The notes: generated by a model from the letters alone, not told the origin. 58,173 nucleotides of DNA from Nitrospirota bacterium (GCA_021783515.1 JAJXTV010000023.1:1-58173); one strand, 5' to 3'. Positions 1-8,686 are shown, counted from the first letter of the stretch. A program made the numbers and translations.

Positions 1-452
1 CCCTGATCGCCACAACGGCAACCACTTCATATTCGGATTCCGGATTGGCCGCATCCACCACATATTCCTACACTGTTTCAGCTTACGATGCGGCGGGCAA
101 TGCCTCGGCGCAGTCGGCCCCGGTTTCCGCCACCACGCCTGCCGCGCCTGACACTGCCGCGCCGTCGGTGCCGACCGGCTTGACTGCAGTAGCAGCCTCA
201 TCCTCGCAGATCAATCTGGCATGGACGGCATCTACCGACAATGTCGGGGTTGCGGGGTATAGAGTTTACAGAAACGGCGCCCTGATCGCCACAACGGCAA
301 CCACTTCATATTCGGATTCCGGATTGGCCGCATCCACCACATATTCCTACACTGTTTCAGCTTACGATGCGGCGGGCAATGCCTCGGCGCAGTCCACGCC
401 TGCATCGGCTACAACCTTAGTTGTCAGAAATCACAGAAGGTTGTTGAAATAA
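1..452 (+). CDS. Fibronectin type III repeat protein, 3' end only
   Basis: The frame is open from the window edge and stops at 450-452, so only the C-terminal part of a larger protein is seen. It reads as Fn3 modules with the usual core W-x-A-S-x-D-N-V and G-Y-x-V-Y-R, joined by Ala/Pro/Thr-rich linkers. The period is 93 residues (279 bp), and bases 1-115 are identical to 280-394. Such proteins are normally secreted or surface-exposed binding or scaffold proteins; no catalytic domain is visible here. The last residues (LVVRNHRRLLK) are basic and unlike an Fn3 end, so the C-terminus may be truncated. The gene converges on the polysaccharide operon across a terminator. Confidence 0.8.
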   Translation, partial: LIATTATTSYSDSGLAASTTYSYTVSAYDAAGNASAQSAPVSATTPAAPDTAAPSVPTGLTAVAASSSQINLAWTASTDNVGVAGYRVYRNGALIATTATTSYSDSGLAASTTYSYTVSAYDAAGNASAQSTPASATTLVVRNHRRLLK

Positions 453-515
453 CCCGGACGCACAGACAGGAGGATCTCGAAGAGTAGTATTATTTATACT
501 GACGAAGCCGAGAAC

Positions 516-550
516 AAGCCTGTCTCCCGAAAAGAGACAGGCTTTTCTCT
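516..550. terminator. Bidirectional rho-independent terminator
   Basis: An 11-bp perfect stem (AAGCCTGTCTC at 516-526 with GAGACAGGCTT at 534-544) has a 7-base loop. It is followed by a T-rich tail on the plus side, and an A-rich loop and flank allow use from the minus side. It lies between the convergent Fn3 gene and PHP phosphatase gene. The rest of 453-717 holds no convincing gene. Confidence 0.75.
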
Positions 551-717
551 ATTCCAGAGACACGAGCAATCCAATACTGCCAAGCACCGCTTCTGCGGCC
601 GGCTATAACCTGCCTTACCAAAAAAATAGGCAGAGAATATTCGGCCTTTATTAGCTTCGATGGGCATCCGATCTCCGTTTTCACAAGAAGCCCTATGCCG
701 AAGACTAATCGCCAATT

Positions 718-1443
718 TCACGGACATTGCTCAAGATCTTCTCCCCGTATTATTTTCAGAGGATTATGCATAAACAGTCTGTTTGCCGTATCCTTGTCGA
801 TCTTTCTCGAAACTATGTCATATGCTCGGGAGAGGATCGGCGGTCTTTTCACGGTATCATGGGCATCGGTGGCTATTGCATGGACGAATCCCTTCCTTAT
901 CATCTTCAGGCAGGGTCCCCGCAGGTCCGGATGACTGAGACTAGAGGCGGTCATCTGGAAGAGGGCGCCGCATCCGATTAGTCTTTCGACGATCGATGAA
1001 TCCTTTTGTAACGGCACATTTCTTTCAGGGTGGGCAAATATGGGGGTTATGTGATTCCCTTTAAGACCCTTTACAATATTTTCAAGTTGGAGAACGGGAG
1101 GGATTACATATGCCGGCAATTCCAAAAGCATAAATCTTTTGTTGTTTATGAGGGGCAGCTCGCCATCTGCAACACGGGCGGCGAGGTTTCGGCCGATCCG
1201 TATTTCGGCGCCGGAGTAGATCGGAAAATGGTTCGCAGACATTGTTAATTCCGAGATTGCATGATTAATGATTTCCTTAGTATTATTGTAAAGGCCGGCC
1301 AGGATATGAGGTGTAGCCACGACCCCTGCGATGCCGTCCTGGCGTGCGATCAGCAGCATTCTCGCCGCTTCCTCTGCGGTGGAAGCCCCTTCATCCAGTT
1401 TTGGGAGGATGTGACAGTGCAGGTCAATAAATTCGCCGTTCAT
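718..1443 (-). CDS. PHP-family tyrosine-protein phosphatase (CpsB/CapC/YwqE type)
   Basis: The 241-residue length is typical. The N-terminal DLHCHILPKLDEG is the first metal-binding motif of PHP phosphatases. Further metal ligands appear in VVATPHIL, in FAHPERN and in the C-terminal ATDAHD. Family members are Mn-dependent phosphatases that dephosphorylate the tyrosine cluster of a cognate BY-kinase and so control chain length and export of capsule or exopolysaccharide. Its natural partner here is the Wzc-like kinase at 2219-4513. It is the last gene of the four-gene minus-strand operon and overlaps the preceding J-domain gene by 4 bases (ATGA), which implies translational coupling. Confidence 0.9.
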   Translation of the reverse strand: MNGEFIDLHCHILPKLDEGASTAEEAARMLLIARQDGIAGVVATPHILAGLYNNTKEIINHAISELTMSANHFPIYSGAEIRIGRNLAARVADGELPLINNKRFMLLELPAYVIPPVLQLENIVKGLKGNHITPIFAHPERNVPLQKDSSIVERLIGCGALFQMTASSLSHPDLRGPCLKMIRKGFVHAIATDAHDTVKRPPILSRAYDIVSRKIDKDTANRLFMHNPLKIIRGEDLEQCP

Positions 1444-2162
1444 CCGTTGCCTTCCCTTCTCTCCCCCCCCGCTGCGAGCAATGCTGGCGGAGCCGGCAGC
1501 CCATCAGAGATGGGATAGACCATTGTCTTCACCTCTCCTTTATTCTCCGAACCTCGATCGTCCTGCATCGTTCTGACAAAGAAAAGTACTGAGAGAACGG
1601 CCATGAGAATGGCCAGCGCCAGGATAAAGGCCGGCATGCGCCTGAGATATCTGCTGTAATGTAGCGTATTGATTGCGGGCGGGAGCCGCCCGTTTACGCC
1701 GCCCGGCCAAGGCCGGGAATTGTTGCCGCAAAGCGTTTGTATTTCCCTATAGGCTTCATTTATTCTTTTTGCCCTTTCTTCATATTCTTTTTGACCAGGG
1801 TATTTGTCCGGGTGATACAGCACGATAAGACGCCTCCATCTTTGGGCCGCCTCGGCTTTGCCCGCATATCCGGGCAGGCCCAGGGAAAGGAGGGGATTAT
1901 TTGTGCTGTTGAAAAGAAGGCGATCGACGATCGCCTCTGCTGTTTTTTGCACGGAGGCTGCCGTACCATCTATGAGTGATGAGACCTTTGACGCTACATC
2001 CCGGGACTCCTTTATCTCCAGAAGGCTCTCGAAGCACGGTACGGCCTTCTCGTACATTTCTTCCGGGGGAATTAGTGCAAATCCGCGAATGAGGCCCGCC
2101 GCAAGAATCAGCTGGAATTCATCCTCCCCCGCCTTGTGGGCGCCGCCATGGTAGTTACCCAT
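1440..2162 (-). CDS. Membrane-anchored J-domain protein in the polysaccharide operon
   Basis: This 240-residue protein has a J-domain-like core in the middle: RWRRLIVLYHPDKYPG, with the HPD signature, then the helix-IV-like ERAKRINEAYREIQTL. A C-terminal transmembrane helix follows (MPAFILALAILMAVLSVLFF), with a short Pro-rich tail. The N-terminal 85 residues are helical and unassigned. J-domains stimulate Hsp70 ATPase, so an inferred role is recruiting DnaK to the membrane export machine or its kinase. The gene sits 56 bp after the Wzc-like kinase and overlaps the phosphatase. I do not recognise it as a standard member of such operons. The product name is secure only at the domain level. Confidence 0.65.
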   Translation of the reverse strand: MGNYHGGAHKAGEDEFQLILAAGLIRGFALIPPEEMYEKAVPCFESLLEIKESRDVASKVSSLIDGTAASVQKTAEAIVDRLLFNSTNNPLLSLGLPGYAGKAEAAQRWRRLIVLYHPDKYPGQKEYEERAKRINEAYREIQTLCGNNSRPWPGGVNGRLPPAINTLHYSRYLRRMPAFILALAILMAVLSVLFFVRTMQDDRGSENKGEVKTMVYPISDGLPAPPALLAAGGERREGNG

Positions 2163-2218
2163 TCACTGCCAGCCTTGCTTCCATATCTGTCGCTTTCCGC
2201 CTGTCAGAAAGAAACCTG

Positions 2219-4513
2219 TTATTCTTTAAAATAAGAAGAAAAATAGTGCGAATAGGAGCCGTACTTCAGGTCATTCGTCTTGACTCCGTTTAGCACGACC
2301 CCCAGCAGATTGACGTTGACGCTGCCGAAGATCTGCTTGGCCGCGGTGACCGCGCTCCTGGGCGTCTCTCCCGCCTTTACGACCAATATTGTCCCGTCCA
2401 CCATACTGCTGAGAAGAACACTGTCCGGCATTCCCATCAGAGGGGGCGCATCTATGATCACGAAGTTATAGATTTCATACAGCGCGTCGAGCAGGTCTTT
2501 CATCTTCCGGGAATGAAGCAATTGGGAAGGATTCAACGGCGGCGGCCCTGATGTAAGGATGCTAAGCCCGTTGACGGAAGTCGGCTTGATCAGTTTGTCG
2601 TCGTTTATGCCCGCGAACGCGGATAAACCGGAGATGCAGGTAGAAAGGCCTGCCTTATTGTCCACCTCGAAGGAATTGTGCAGTTTCGGTTTCCTCATAT
2701 CGGCATCGATGATAATTCCCTTGCCCAGCGACTCGGCAAGCGCCGAGGCTATGTTTATGCACACAGTGGTCTTTCCTTCTTTTTCTCCTGGACTCGTCAC
2801 GAGGATCGTCTTAGGGGCCTTTGTCGCAGACGACAGCACAATGAAGGTACTGATCGAACGGAATGCCTCCGCGATAGGGTTCGATATGTCCGAACTGATG
2901 ACTTTCGGCCGGGTTACTGCGTTCAACTGCTGCTGATACGGTATCATCCCCAGGGAGGGCATGCGCAGCCTGTTTTCGATTTCCCCCGTGTCCTTCACGG
3001 TATTATCGAAATATTCGACCAGAAAGGCAAGACTAATGCCGCCGCCGAGCCCAAAAATTACCGCCATTAAGAAGTTCATCAGCTTGTTCGGTCTATCAGG
3101 CTGTTTTGAGTATATCGCACGGTCAACTATCTGAATATTGGTCGATTTGCTGAGCGCTGCTACCCCCACTTCGTTCATTTTTTTCAGCAGGCTATTGTGC
3201 AATTCTTTATTGACATCAACCTCTCTCTGGAGCGTCTGGTACTGAACAGCGCGTTCCTGAAAATCGAGGACCTTGGTTTTTTGGGCTTCGAGGGCGGCCT
3301 TCAGATAAGCCTCTTTCTTCAGTGAAGCGCGATAATCCGATTCCACTGACTTCACGAGGTTGGACTTTTCCAGCGCAATGCTTTCCCGGATAGCATCCAA
3401 CTGGCTTTTCAGGTTCTTCATCTTCGGATAATCCGGCGTAAAGGTCCTTAACAGGTTGCTATACTCCGCCTCCAGTGTCGCATACTGGCTCTGGAGCCCC
3501 TGAATCAAGACATTATTGAGGATGACAGGGTTATTGGTCCCTGACTCTTTAATCTGCCTGTAGAGGGCCTCTTTCTGTATCCTTTCGGTAGTTTCCCCGC
3601 TCAAGGCAGAAGATATCTCGGCGAGCTTCGTGCCCATTACACTTTTCTTATCGTTGTCAATAAATATAATTTCATTTTTCGATGCATACCTGTTGAGGCG
3701 CTCTTCGGAGTCTTCCACCTTTTGTTTTGCAATGTCAATCTGTCTTTCGAGGAATTCTTTTGCCTGCCTCCCTGCGTCGACCCTGCTGTCGAGATCGTAG
3801 CTTATGTACTCATCGGCCACGGCATTGGCAACCATCATCGAAATCTGCGGGTCGTTGGAGGAAAAACTTATCTGCAGCAGTTCAGAGTTCTTTAACGGGG
3901 CAATATCAAGCCTTGCGGTCAGGGCTTTGCTCAGGTATGCGGGTATCGGCTCGAGGGAGGAATCATTTCTTTGCGCCTGCGGTACGCTGCGTTTCCGTTC
4001 CCCGTCTCGTGACACGAACGACGCCACGCTCATGGCAGCACTCTTTATCGGATGCGTGAGGGCGCTTATCGCGGCGGAGAGTCTGCTTTCTACCGGCATG
4101 AAGCCGGGCTTCTTGTCGAGGGCCAGCCTCTGGATCACCCGTTCTGCGAGATTTCTGCTCTTCAGTATCTCTCTCTGAGTCTCGACATGTTCAGAGTCAA
4201 GATCGGGGGTCAAGCTCCGATAGGGAATTACATCCGGCATCTGTTTGTCGATTTTAATGACTACGGTAGATTTGAAGATAGGTATCATCATTGCGGTAAA
4301 GATCGCGGTGATAACCAAAACGGACGCGAAGAAAGACAGCACTATCCATTTCCTCTTTACAATGACGCCGATATAATCTCTTAAGTGGACGTCCTCCTGC
4401 TCCGGCGGGTCCGCATGAGGGGAGTACTGGGGAGGAGGGAAGTTCTGAGGGGCGTAAGGCTTCACTTCATACCGTCGCCCGCGGGCGCCGTTTCCGTTTT
4501 GTACCTCGTACAT
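2219..4513 (-). CDS. Wzz-domain polysaccharide co-polymerase fused to a BY-type tyrosine kinase (Wzc/ExoP-like)
   Basis: This 764-residue protein has a cytoplasmic Pro-rich N-terminus, a first transmembrane helix near residues 53-75, a long periplasmic Wzz/GNVR region with coiled coils (about 80-440), a second helix near 485-505 and a cytoplasmic kinase domain. The kinase shows Walker A (SPGEKEGKTT), Walker A' (IIIDADMRKP) and Walker B (VIIDAPP). The C-terminus carries a tyrosine cluster (YGSYSHYFSSYFKE), the expected autophosphorylation site. The family sets chain length and couples polymerisation to export through Wza. It lies 10 bp after the Wza-like gene, and the PHP phosphatase downstream is the likely antagonist. 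Confidence 0.92.
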   Translation of the reverse strand: MYEVQNGNGARGRRYEVKPYAPQNFPPPQYSPHADPPEQEDVHLRDYIGVIVKRKWIVLSFFASVLVITAIFTAMMIPIFKSTVVIKIDKQMPDVIPYRSLTPDLDSEHVETQREILKSRNLAERVIQRLALDKKPGFMPVESRLSAAISALTHPIKSAAMSVASFVSRDGERKRSVPQAQRNDSSLEPIPAYLSKALTARLDIAPLKNSELLQISFSSNDPQISMMVANAVADEYISYDLDSRVDAGRQAKEFLERQIDIAKQKVEDSEERLNRYASKNEIIFIDNDKKSVMGTKLAEISSALSGETTERIQKEALYRQIKESGTNNPVILNNVLIQGLQSQYATLEAEYSNLLRTFTPDYPKMKNLKSQLDAIRESIALEKSNLVKSVESDYRASLKKEAYLKAALEAQKTKVLDFQERAVQYQTLQREVDVNKELHNSLLKKMNEVGVAALSKSTNIQIVDRAIYSKQPDRPNKLMNFLMAVIFGLGGGISLAFLVEYFDNTVKDTGEIENRLRMPSLGMIPYQQQLNAVTRPKVISSDISNPIAEAFRSISTFIVLSSATKAPKTILVTSPGEKEGKTTVCINIASALAESLGKGIIIDADMRKPKLHNSFEVDNKAGLSTCISGLSAFAGINDDKLIKPTSVNGLSILTSGPPPLNPSQLLHSRKMKDLLDALYEIYNFVIIDAPPLMGMPDSVLLSSMVDGTILVVKAGETPRSAVTAAKQIFGSVNVNLLGVVLNGVKTNDLKYGSYSHYFSSYFKE

Positions 4514-4523
4514 GACCTGCTCC

Positions 4524-5564
4524 TTAATATCCTTTCCCGAGACTGAAGACCCCGAAATTCAGAGTCCCCGCCAGCCCCTTGAGGAAAGTCTTTATCCCGC
4601 TGCCCGCAACGATGATGATATCCTTGTCTTTTATCTCGGAATCGGCCGAGTTTCCCGCCAAAATTGAGTCGTAGTCGACGGTGATCACTTCCCTCTGGGG
4701 TTTGCCGGTGTCCCGGTAAATTTTTATGTCAGAATGGGAAGCTTCATAATTGAGGCCTTTAGCCGTGCTGAGGGCCTGCGTCACCGTCATCTTGCTCTGC
4801 AACGGAAACTCCCCGCTCTGCCCGACTGCTCCGGTGACAAAGAATATTCCTCTCTTGGGGATTTGAATCACATCGCCCGAATGGACGGGAATGTTCAGTT
4901 CAGCCTGCCCGTTCATCAACAGTTCATCAAGATCAACGACGATCTTGTCGCCTGCTTCTTCCCGGGATTCTCCGGAGCTCCGCTGGATTATGCAAATACT
5001 GCCCGCCAGCTCTGTAAGCCCTCCGGCGAGAGAGAGCATATCGAGAAGGTATTTCTGGCCCGAGACATAGAATACCTGGGGAGTCTTTACCGCTCCCAAA
5101 ACAGAAACTTGCTGGCTTCGGAACTCTTTGACGAAAACGCTGACCGCAGGTTCTTTTATATACTTCTGCAACTTGTCCGCTATACTCGATTCGAGTTCGG
5201 AGACCGTGAGCCCGGCGGCCTTGAGCTCGTCAAGCAGAGGAAGCTTAATATACCCGCGCGCGCTTACTCTCGCCATCGTTTTTAATTCGGAAACCTGGAA
5301 GACGTCGATTTCAAGCAGGTCTTCGGGACCTATCTGGTAGTCAGCCGAGGAGTGGCCGTTTTCGGCCTTCATGCTGCTCCTGACGATCTTGCCGTTCAGC
5401 GTATCGGTCATTGCGGGCGCGGGTGCGTTGTATCTCAGTAATGCGGACTGGGTAAGATCTTCGTTGGACGCGCAGGAAGTCAGGACGAGGAAGAAGAAGA
5501 TAAGGGCAATAATAACACCCCCGAACAGTTCGTTGTGCAGTATCATGCCGATCTTGTGTTTCAT
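4524..5564 (-). CDS. Polysaccharide export outer-membrane lipoprotein (Wza/GumB-like, SLBB)
   Basis: This is the first gene of the minus-strand export operon. From the chosen start (MKHKIGM, 346 aa) a lipoprotein signal is seen: hydrophobic GVIIALIFFFLVLTSCAS with the lipobox LTSC. A Poly_export domain follows (YQIGPEDLLEIDVFQVSEL through FVKEFRSQQVSVLGAV) and then SLBB-like repeats (TPQVFYVSG and GIFFVTGAVGQSGEFPL). The frame stays open to 5663, but that start would bury the signal peptide behind about 33 charged residues, so 5564 (or the next Met at 5546) is preferred. Known relatives form the outer-membrane channel that receives polysaccharide from the Wzc-like partner. Confidence 0.85.
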   Translation of the reverse strand: MKHKIGMILHNELFGGVIIALIFFFLVLTSCASNEDLTQSALLRYNAPAPAMTDTLNGKIVRSSMKAENGHSSADYQIGPEDLLEIDVFQVSELKTMARVSARGYIKLPLLDELKAAGLTVSELESSIADKLQKYIKEPAVSVFVKEFRSQQVSVLGAVKTPQVFYVSGQKYLLDMLSLAGGLTELAGSICIIQRSSGESREEAGDKIVVDLDELLMNGQAELNIPVHSGDVIQIPKRGIFFVTGAVGQSGEFPLQSKMTVTQALSTAKGLNYEASHSDIKIYRDTGKPQREVITVDYDSILAGNSADSEIKDKDIIIVAGSGIKTFLKGLAGTLNFGVFSLGKGY

Positions 5565-5710
5565 GCCTGAAAAATTCTCAATTCTTCCATTCCTGAAAAC
5601 GATTTCACGCACCTGCTCAATGCGTCCCTTAATAACTTTATCTTTTTGCAAGACGCGTACCATGCGGTGCCTGGGGCGCCCTGACCGGAGGAGGACTGAG
5701 AACGCCGCAA

Positions 5711-5736
5711 ATAAGTGCCATTACGTAATGACTTAT
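5711..5736. promoter_or_regulatory. Extended palindrome upstream of the polysaccharide operon
   Basis: The core CATTACGTAATG (5719-5730) is a perfect 12-bp palindrome. It is extended by ATAAGT on the left and its complement ACTTAT on the right, with two extra bases in the left arm. It lies about 150 bp upstream of the chosen Wza-like start. An operator for a dimeric regulator is the simplest reading; the regulator is unknown. Confidence 0.4.
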
Positions 5737-5799
5737 CGCGCCCGAACCCTTTATCCTCGCGTTGAATGAACCGACGCCGGGAGATAAGGGCGCCTGGCA

Positions 5800-5816
5800 T
5801 GTATCCTTTGGATACA
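5800..5816. promoter_or_regulatory. 17-bp dyad TGTATCCTTTGGATACA
   Basis: This is a perfect 7-bp inverted repeat with a 3-base centre, in the same control region as the 5711-5736 palindrome. It may be an operator or upstream activator site. The sequence gives no clue to the protein that binds it. Confidence 0.35.
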
Positions 5817-6109
5817 GCTCTATGCATGTAGCGATATTTGTGGTGCATTAAGATACATTTTGGCCAGAGTATTCAAGGCGTGAAATGACATGTTTTCCCG
5901 CATTTCTCACGACTATGCGCCCTGCGCCGGCCACAATCGCCATATGCGGCGGAAACGATAATGTTCTTCGTTTCGGTATATTTCTTGCTTATAGCTAACA
6001 CGGAACGGGCTTCTCCGATCAGCCTGCGTGGCATGAGCATATCGTGATTCCGGGACGAGCGGAAGCGGAGAGCTGGTTATGAAAAAGGCATTGAATAATC
6101 GGAGCGTTT

Positions 6110-8404
6110 ATGATCTATAATTATCTCATGGAAAATCCTGCGCTCCTCGAAAAAAAGTTCTCTATCCTCGAGGAAATCTCCCATGCCATCGTCGTTACGG
6201 ACAACATCGACGCCGTGGCGAATCTCATGCTCGACCTCGCCATAAATTACACGAATGCCGAAAAAGGCTCCCTCATGCTGGTCAACGAATGCGGAGAGCT
6301 CTTTATCCGTGCAGCACGGGGCATCGACTTACAGCTGGTCAATATCTACAAGGAAAAAATAGGGGAAGGCATAGCAGGAGTCGTTGCCAGGAATCGGCGT
6401 CCCATCCTTGTCCAGGACATCGAAAATGACAAGAGGTTTCGATCGAAAAAGAGGAACCACTACAGGACAAAGTCCTTTATTTCATGTCCGGTCATATGCA
6501 AGAACAGATTGCTCGGGGTCTTCAACATCAACGACAAGAAAAGCGGGGAGCCTTTTACGGATGATGAGTTTGTACTCCTGAAGATCATAGCAAATCAGGC
6601 GGCGATAACCCTTGAGAACGCCCTTTTGATGACGCAACTTCGATCAAAGGCCGCCGAACTCGAAGAGATAAATAAAAAACTGATAGAGTCCGACGCGTCA
6701 AAAACCGAATTTCTCACGCGCGTATCCCACGAATTGCGAACGCCTCTGAATTCCATTAAGGGCGCCATATACTACCTGGGGCAGAACAGGCACGTGGGGA
6801 GAGAAAAGATGCAGGAGTTCTTCGATATTATCGCGCATGAAACAGACAACCTCGGCCGCAGCGTCGAAAATCTCCTTAACTTCCTGAGGCTCGAAGATGA
6901 AACCAGGATCATGAAGAAATCGGTGATAGATATTCCGTCCCTTCTCAACAATGAGGTGCTCAATTCTGGGCTCCTGGAGACGTTCCTTATGAGAAGGAAC
7001 CTCCAGGTGACGATCGCCATTCAGAAAGATATCTCCCATATCGTGGGAGATAAGGTGAGGGTAATTCAGTTGTTTATCAATATGATAAAGGGGTTGGGCA
7101 GCTATCTGGAGCCGGGAGACAGGATAGAGATGAACGTATACGAGCGCGACTTTGTCTATATCACCCTTCTCCTTCCCAGACAACTGCCGGAGTCCCTCAT
7201 GAGCGACAACCCGCATGCCCTGCAGGTGTTTCAGGAAGAGCATTCCGAAGATAAGGCACGGCTGCACCTCGCCAGAAAAATTCTGGATATCCACAGGTGG
7301 AGACTCGATTACTCTGTTTCGGAAAACGGCTCCACAGTCTCGCTGGCCATCCCGAAGGGCATCAAACAAAAGATAGAGGCCATTGCCGACGCTACCATGG
7401 AGATGTTCGTGGAGCTCATTTCAGCCCTGATGAATCTCAAGGTATGCTCCATCATGCTCACCGACGAATTTATCGATGAGCTTTTCATAAAATGCGCGAA
7501 GGGCCTTGATCATGCAATAATAAGGCAAACAAGGATAAAACTGGGAGACAGTATCTCCGGCTGGGTCGCCTTCGAAGGCAAGCCGCTTCTGATCGAAGAC
7601 ATAGAAAGCGATCCCCGCTTTCACAGGAAATACATTCCTCATTACAACACTAGGTCACTTCTTTCGCTGCCCTTGAAGGTCGATGGCAAAGTCATCGGGG
7701 TTATCAATCTCAACAACAAAAAATCGCAGCGGGCGTTCACGATGCAGGACCTCTATATCGCCGAGGCTTTCAACGAACGCATATCCTATTTTATCGGAAA
7801 GCTCTACTCCGGCCAATTCAGCGGGGAAGAACTTAACGAATTTATCACCTCTTTTGACAGTCTTTTGGATGCGGGAAGGAAATATCACAAAAAAGACGGT
7901 TTTCTGCCTGATCTGATAGGCATAATAATGAACAAGCTGGGGGCCGGCGAGGAAGACGTCAGACGTGCGCTCTACGTCTCGGTTATCTATGATCTGGGGG
8001 TGGTGCTTATCGATGAAATCACCGAAGGGAAACGGGATCTTTCCCCCTCGGAAATCTGCTCCCTGAAGGCGCATCCGCACACTACCGTAGGGTTGATCAA
8101 TCACTTTGAATTTTCCGAAGACGTAAAGAAGGCGATTATCCATCACCACGAGCGGTACGACGGAACCGGCTATCCTGACAGCTTGAAGGGCGAGGAGATT
8201 CCCTTCGTTGCCCGAGTGCTTTCAGTAGCAGATGCATTTGATGCAATGACCAGAAACAACCGCCATAAGAAGCCGCTTTCCAAAGAAGATGCACTTCGCG
8301 AGATAGTGCGGGGCTCGGGGACCGCCTATGATCCTACGGTTGTGAATGCCCTCCAAAGCGCTCTGGGAGAGATAGCTTGCCCTCCGGCGCGGGCATCAAT
8401 GTGA
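6110..8404 (+). CDS. Hybrid signalling protein: GAF, histidine-kinase-like core, GAF, HD-GYP-like domain
   Basis: This is a 764-residue soluble protein with no transmembrane segments. The order is GAF (about 15-170), short coiled coil, HisKA-like helix with the H-box SHELRTPLNSIKG (His207), a degraded HATPase-like region (about 255-415), a second GAF (about 422-565) and an HD-GYP-like domain (about 595-755). The ATPase part lacks a recognisable N-box Asn (VIQLFINMIKGLG) and G-boxes. The HD-GYP part keeps HHHERYDGTGYP, but the expected leading His-Asp reads YD (SVIYDLGVVL). It may therefore act by binding rather than catalysis. GGAG lies upstream of the ATG. It is transcribed divergently from the export operon, so a role in surface-polysaccharide signalling is possible. 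Confidence 0.8.
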   Translation: MIYNYLMENPALLEKKFSILEEISHAIVVTDNIDAVANLMLDLAINYTNAEKGSLMLVNECGELFIRAARGIDLQLVNIYKEKIGEGIAGVVARNRRPILVQDIENDKRFRSKKRNHYRTKSFISCPVICKNRLLGVFNINDKKSGEPFTDDEFVLLKIIANQAAITLENALLMTQLRSKAAELEEINKKLIESDASKTEFLTRVSHELRTPLNSIKGAIYYLGQNRHVGREKMQEFFDIIAHETDNLGRSVENLLNFLRLEDETRIMKKSVIDIPSLLNNEVLNSGLLETFLMRRNLQVTIAIQKDISHIVGDKVRVIQLFINMIKGLGSYLEPGDRIEMNVYERDFVYITLLLPRQLPESLMSDNPHALQVFQEEHSEDKARLHLARKILDIHRWRLDYSVSENGSTVSLAIPKGIKQKIEAIADATMEMFVELISALMNLKVCSIMLTDEFIDELFIKCAKGLDHAIIRQTRIKLGDSISGWVAFEGKPLLIEDIESDPRFHRKYIPHYNTRSLLSLPLKVDGKVIGVINLNNKKSQRAFTMQDLYIAEAFNERISYFIGKLYSGQFSGEELNEFITSFDSLLDAGRKYHKKDGFLPDLIGIIMNKLGAGEEDVRRALYVSVIYDLGVVLIDEITEGKRDLSPSEICSLKAHPHTTVGLINHFEFSEDVKKAIIHHHERYDGTGYPDSLKGEEIPFVARVLSVADAFDAMTRNNRHKKPLSKEDALREIVRGSGTAYDPTVVNALQSALGEIACPPARASM

Positions 8405-8500
8405 GAAATCCTTCTTTCCAGCATTTATAGGCGTCCGGTCGGCATCAAACCTATCTGCGCAAAGCATATCGCCCCGAGAGGAATAATCTGGATCGGTCTA

Positions 8501-8530
8501 TTGCAGAAAAGTCAAAAAATACTTTAGAAT
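8501..8530 (+). promoter_or_regulatory. Sigma-70 promoter of the tRNA-Leu gene
   Basis: The -35 element TTGCAG (8501-8506) and the -10 element TAGAAT (8525-8530) are separated by an A-rich 18-bp spacer. This would start RNA near 8537, about 14 bases before the tRNA. Confidence 0.5.
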
Positions 8531-8550
8531 TAAAGATTAATACACCGAGT

Positions 8551-8637
8551 GCCGGTGTGGTGGAACTGGCAGACGCGCCGGACTCAAAATCCGGTTGGGG
8601 CAACCCAGTGTGGGTTCGATTCCCACCACCGGCACCA
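8551..8637 (+). tRNA. tRNA-Leu (anticodon CAA, reads UUG)
   Basis: All arms can be folded by eye. The acceptor stem is GCCGGTG with CACCGGC (8627-8633). The anticodon stem CCGGA/TCCGG encloses CTCAAAA with anticodon CAA at 8585-8587. The T-arm is GTGGG-TTCGATT-CCCAC. The long variable arm is typical of leucine tRNA. Discriminator A and an encoded CCA end follow (8635-8637). No integrase or duplicated 3' end is seen beside it. Confidence 0.97.
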
Positions 8638-8686
8638 CAACTTTCGATCTGTACAACGCACCCGTTTTTCTCTTATACTGAAAGCA

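Larger units (their letters stand above)
5565..6109. other. Divergent control region upstream of the polysaccharide operon and the 6110 sensor gene
   Basis: This stretch of about 545 bp has no convincing gene except a possible 13-codon ORF at 6079-6120 (ATG preceded by GGAG) that overlaps the start of the 6110 gene. Two strong dyads, listed separately, lie on the operon side. No clean sigma-70 pair was found for either gene. On the minus strand a TGGCACT element is followed by TTTGC, but one base too close to be a normal sigma-54 promoter. Confidence 0.5.

Noticed and set aside
5704-5720. Sigma-54-like element TGGCACT followed by TTTGC on the minus strand upstream of the export operon
   Set aside because: The -24 and -12 parts are one base too close together. 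Spacing is strict for sigma-54, so it is not called.
8549-8686. Translation of the DUF1566 lipoprotein from inside the tRNA gene
   Set aside because: The N-terminal part would be translated tRNA sequence. The signal peptide begins at 8687.
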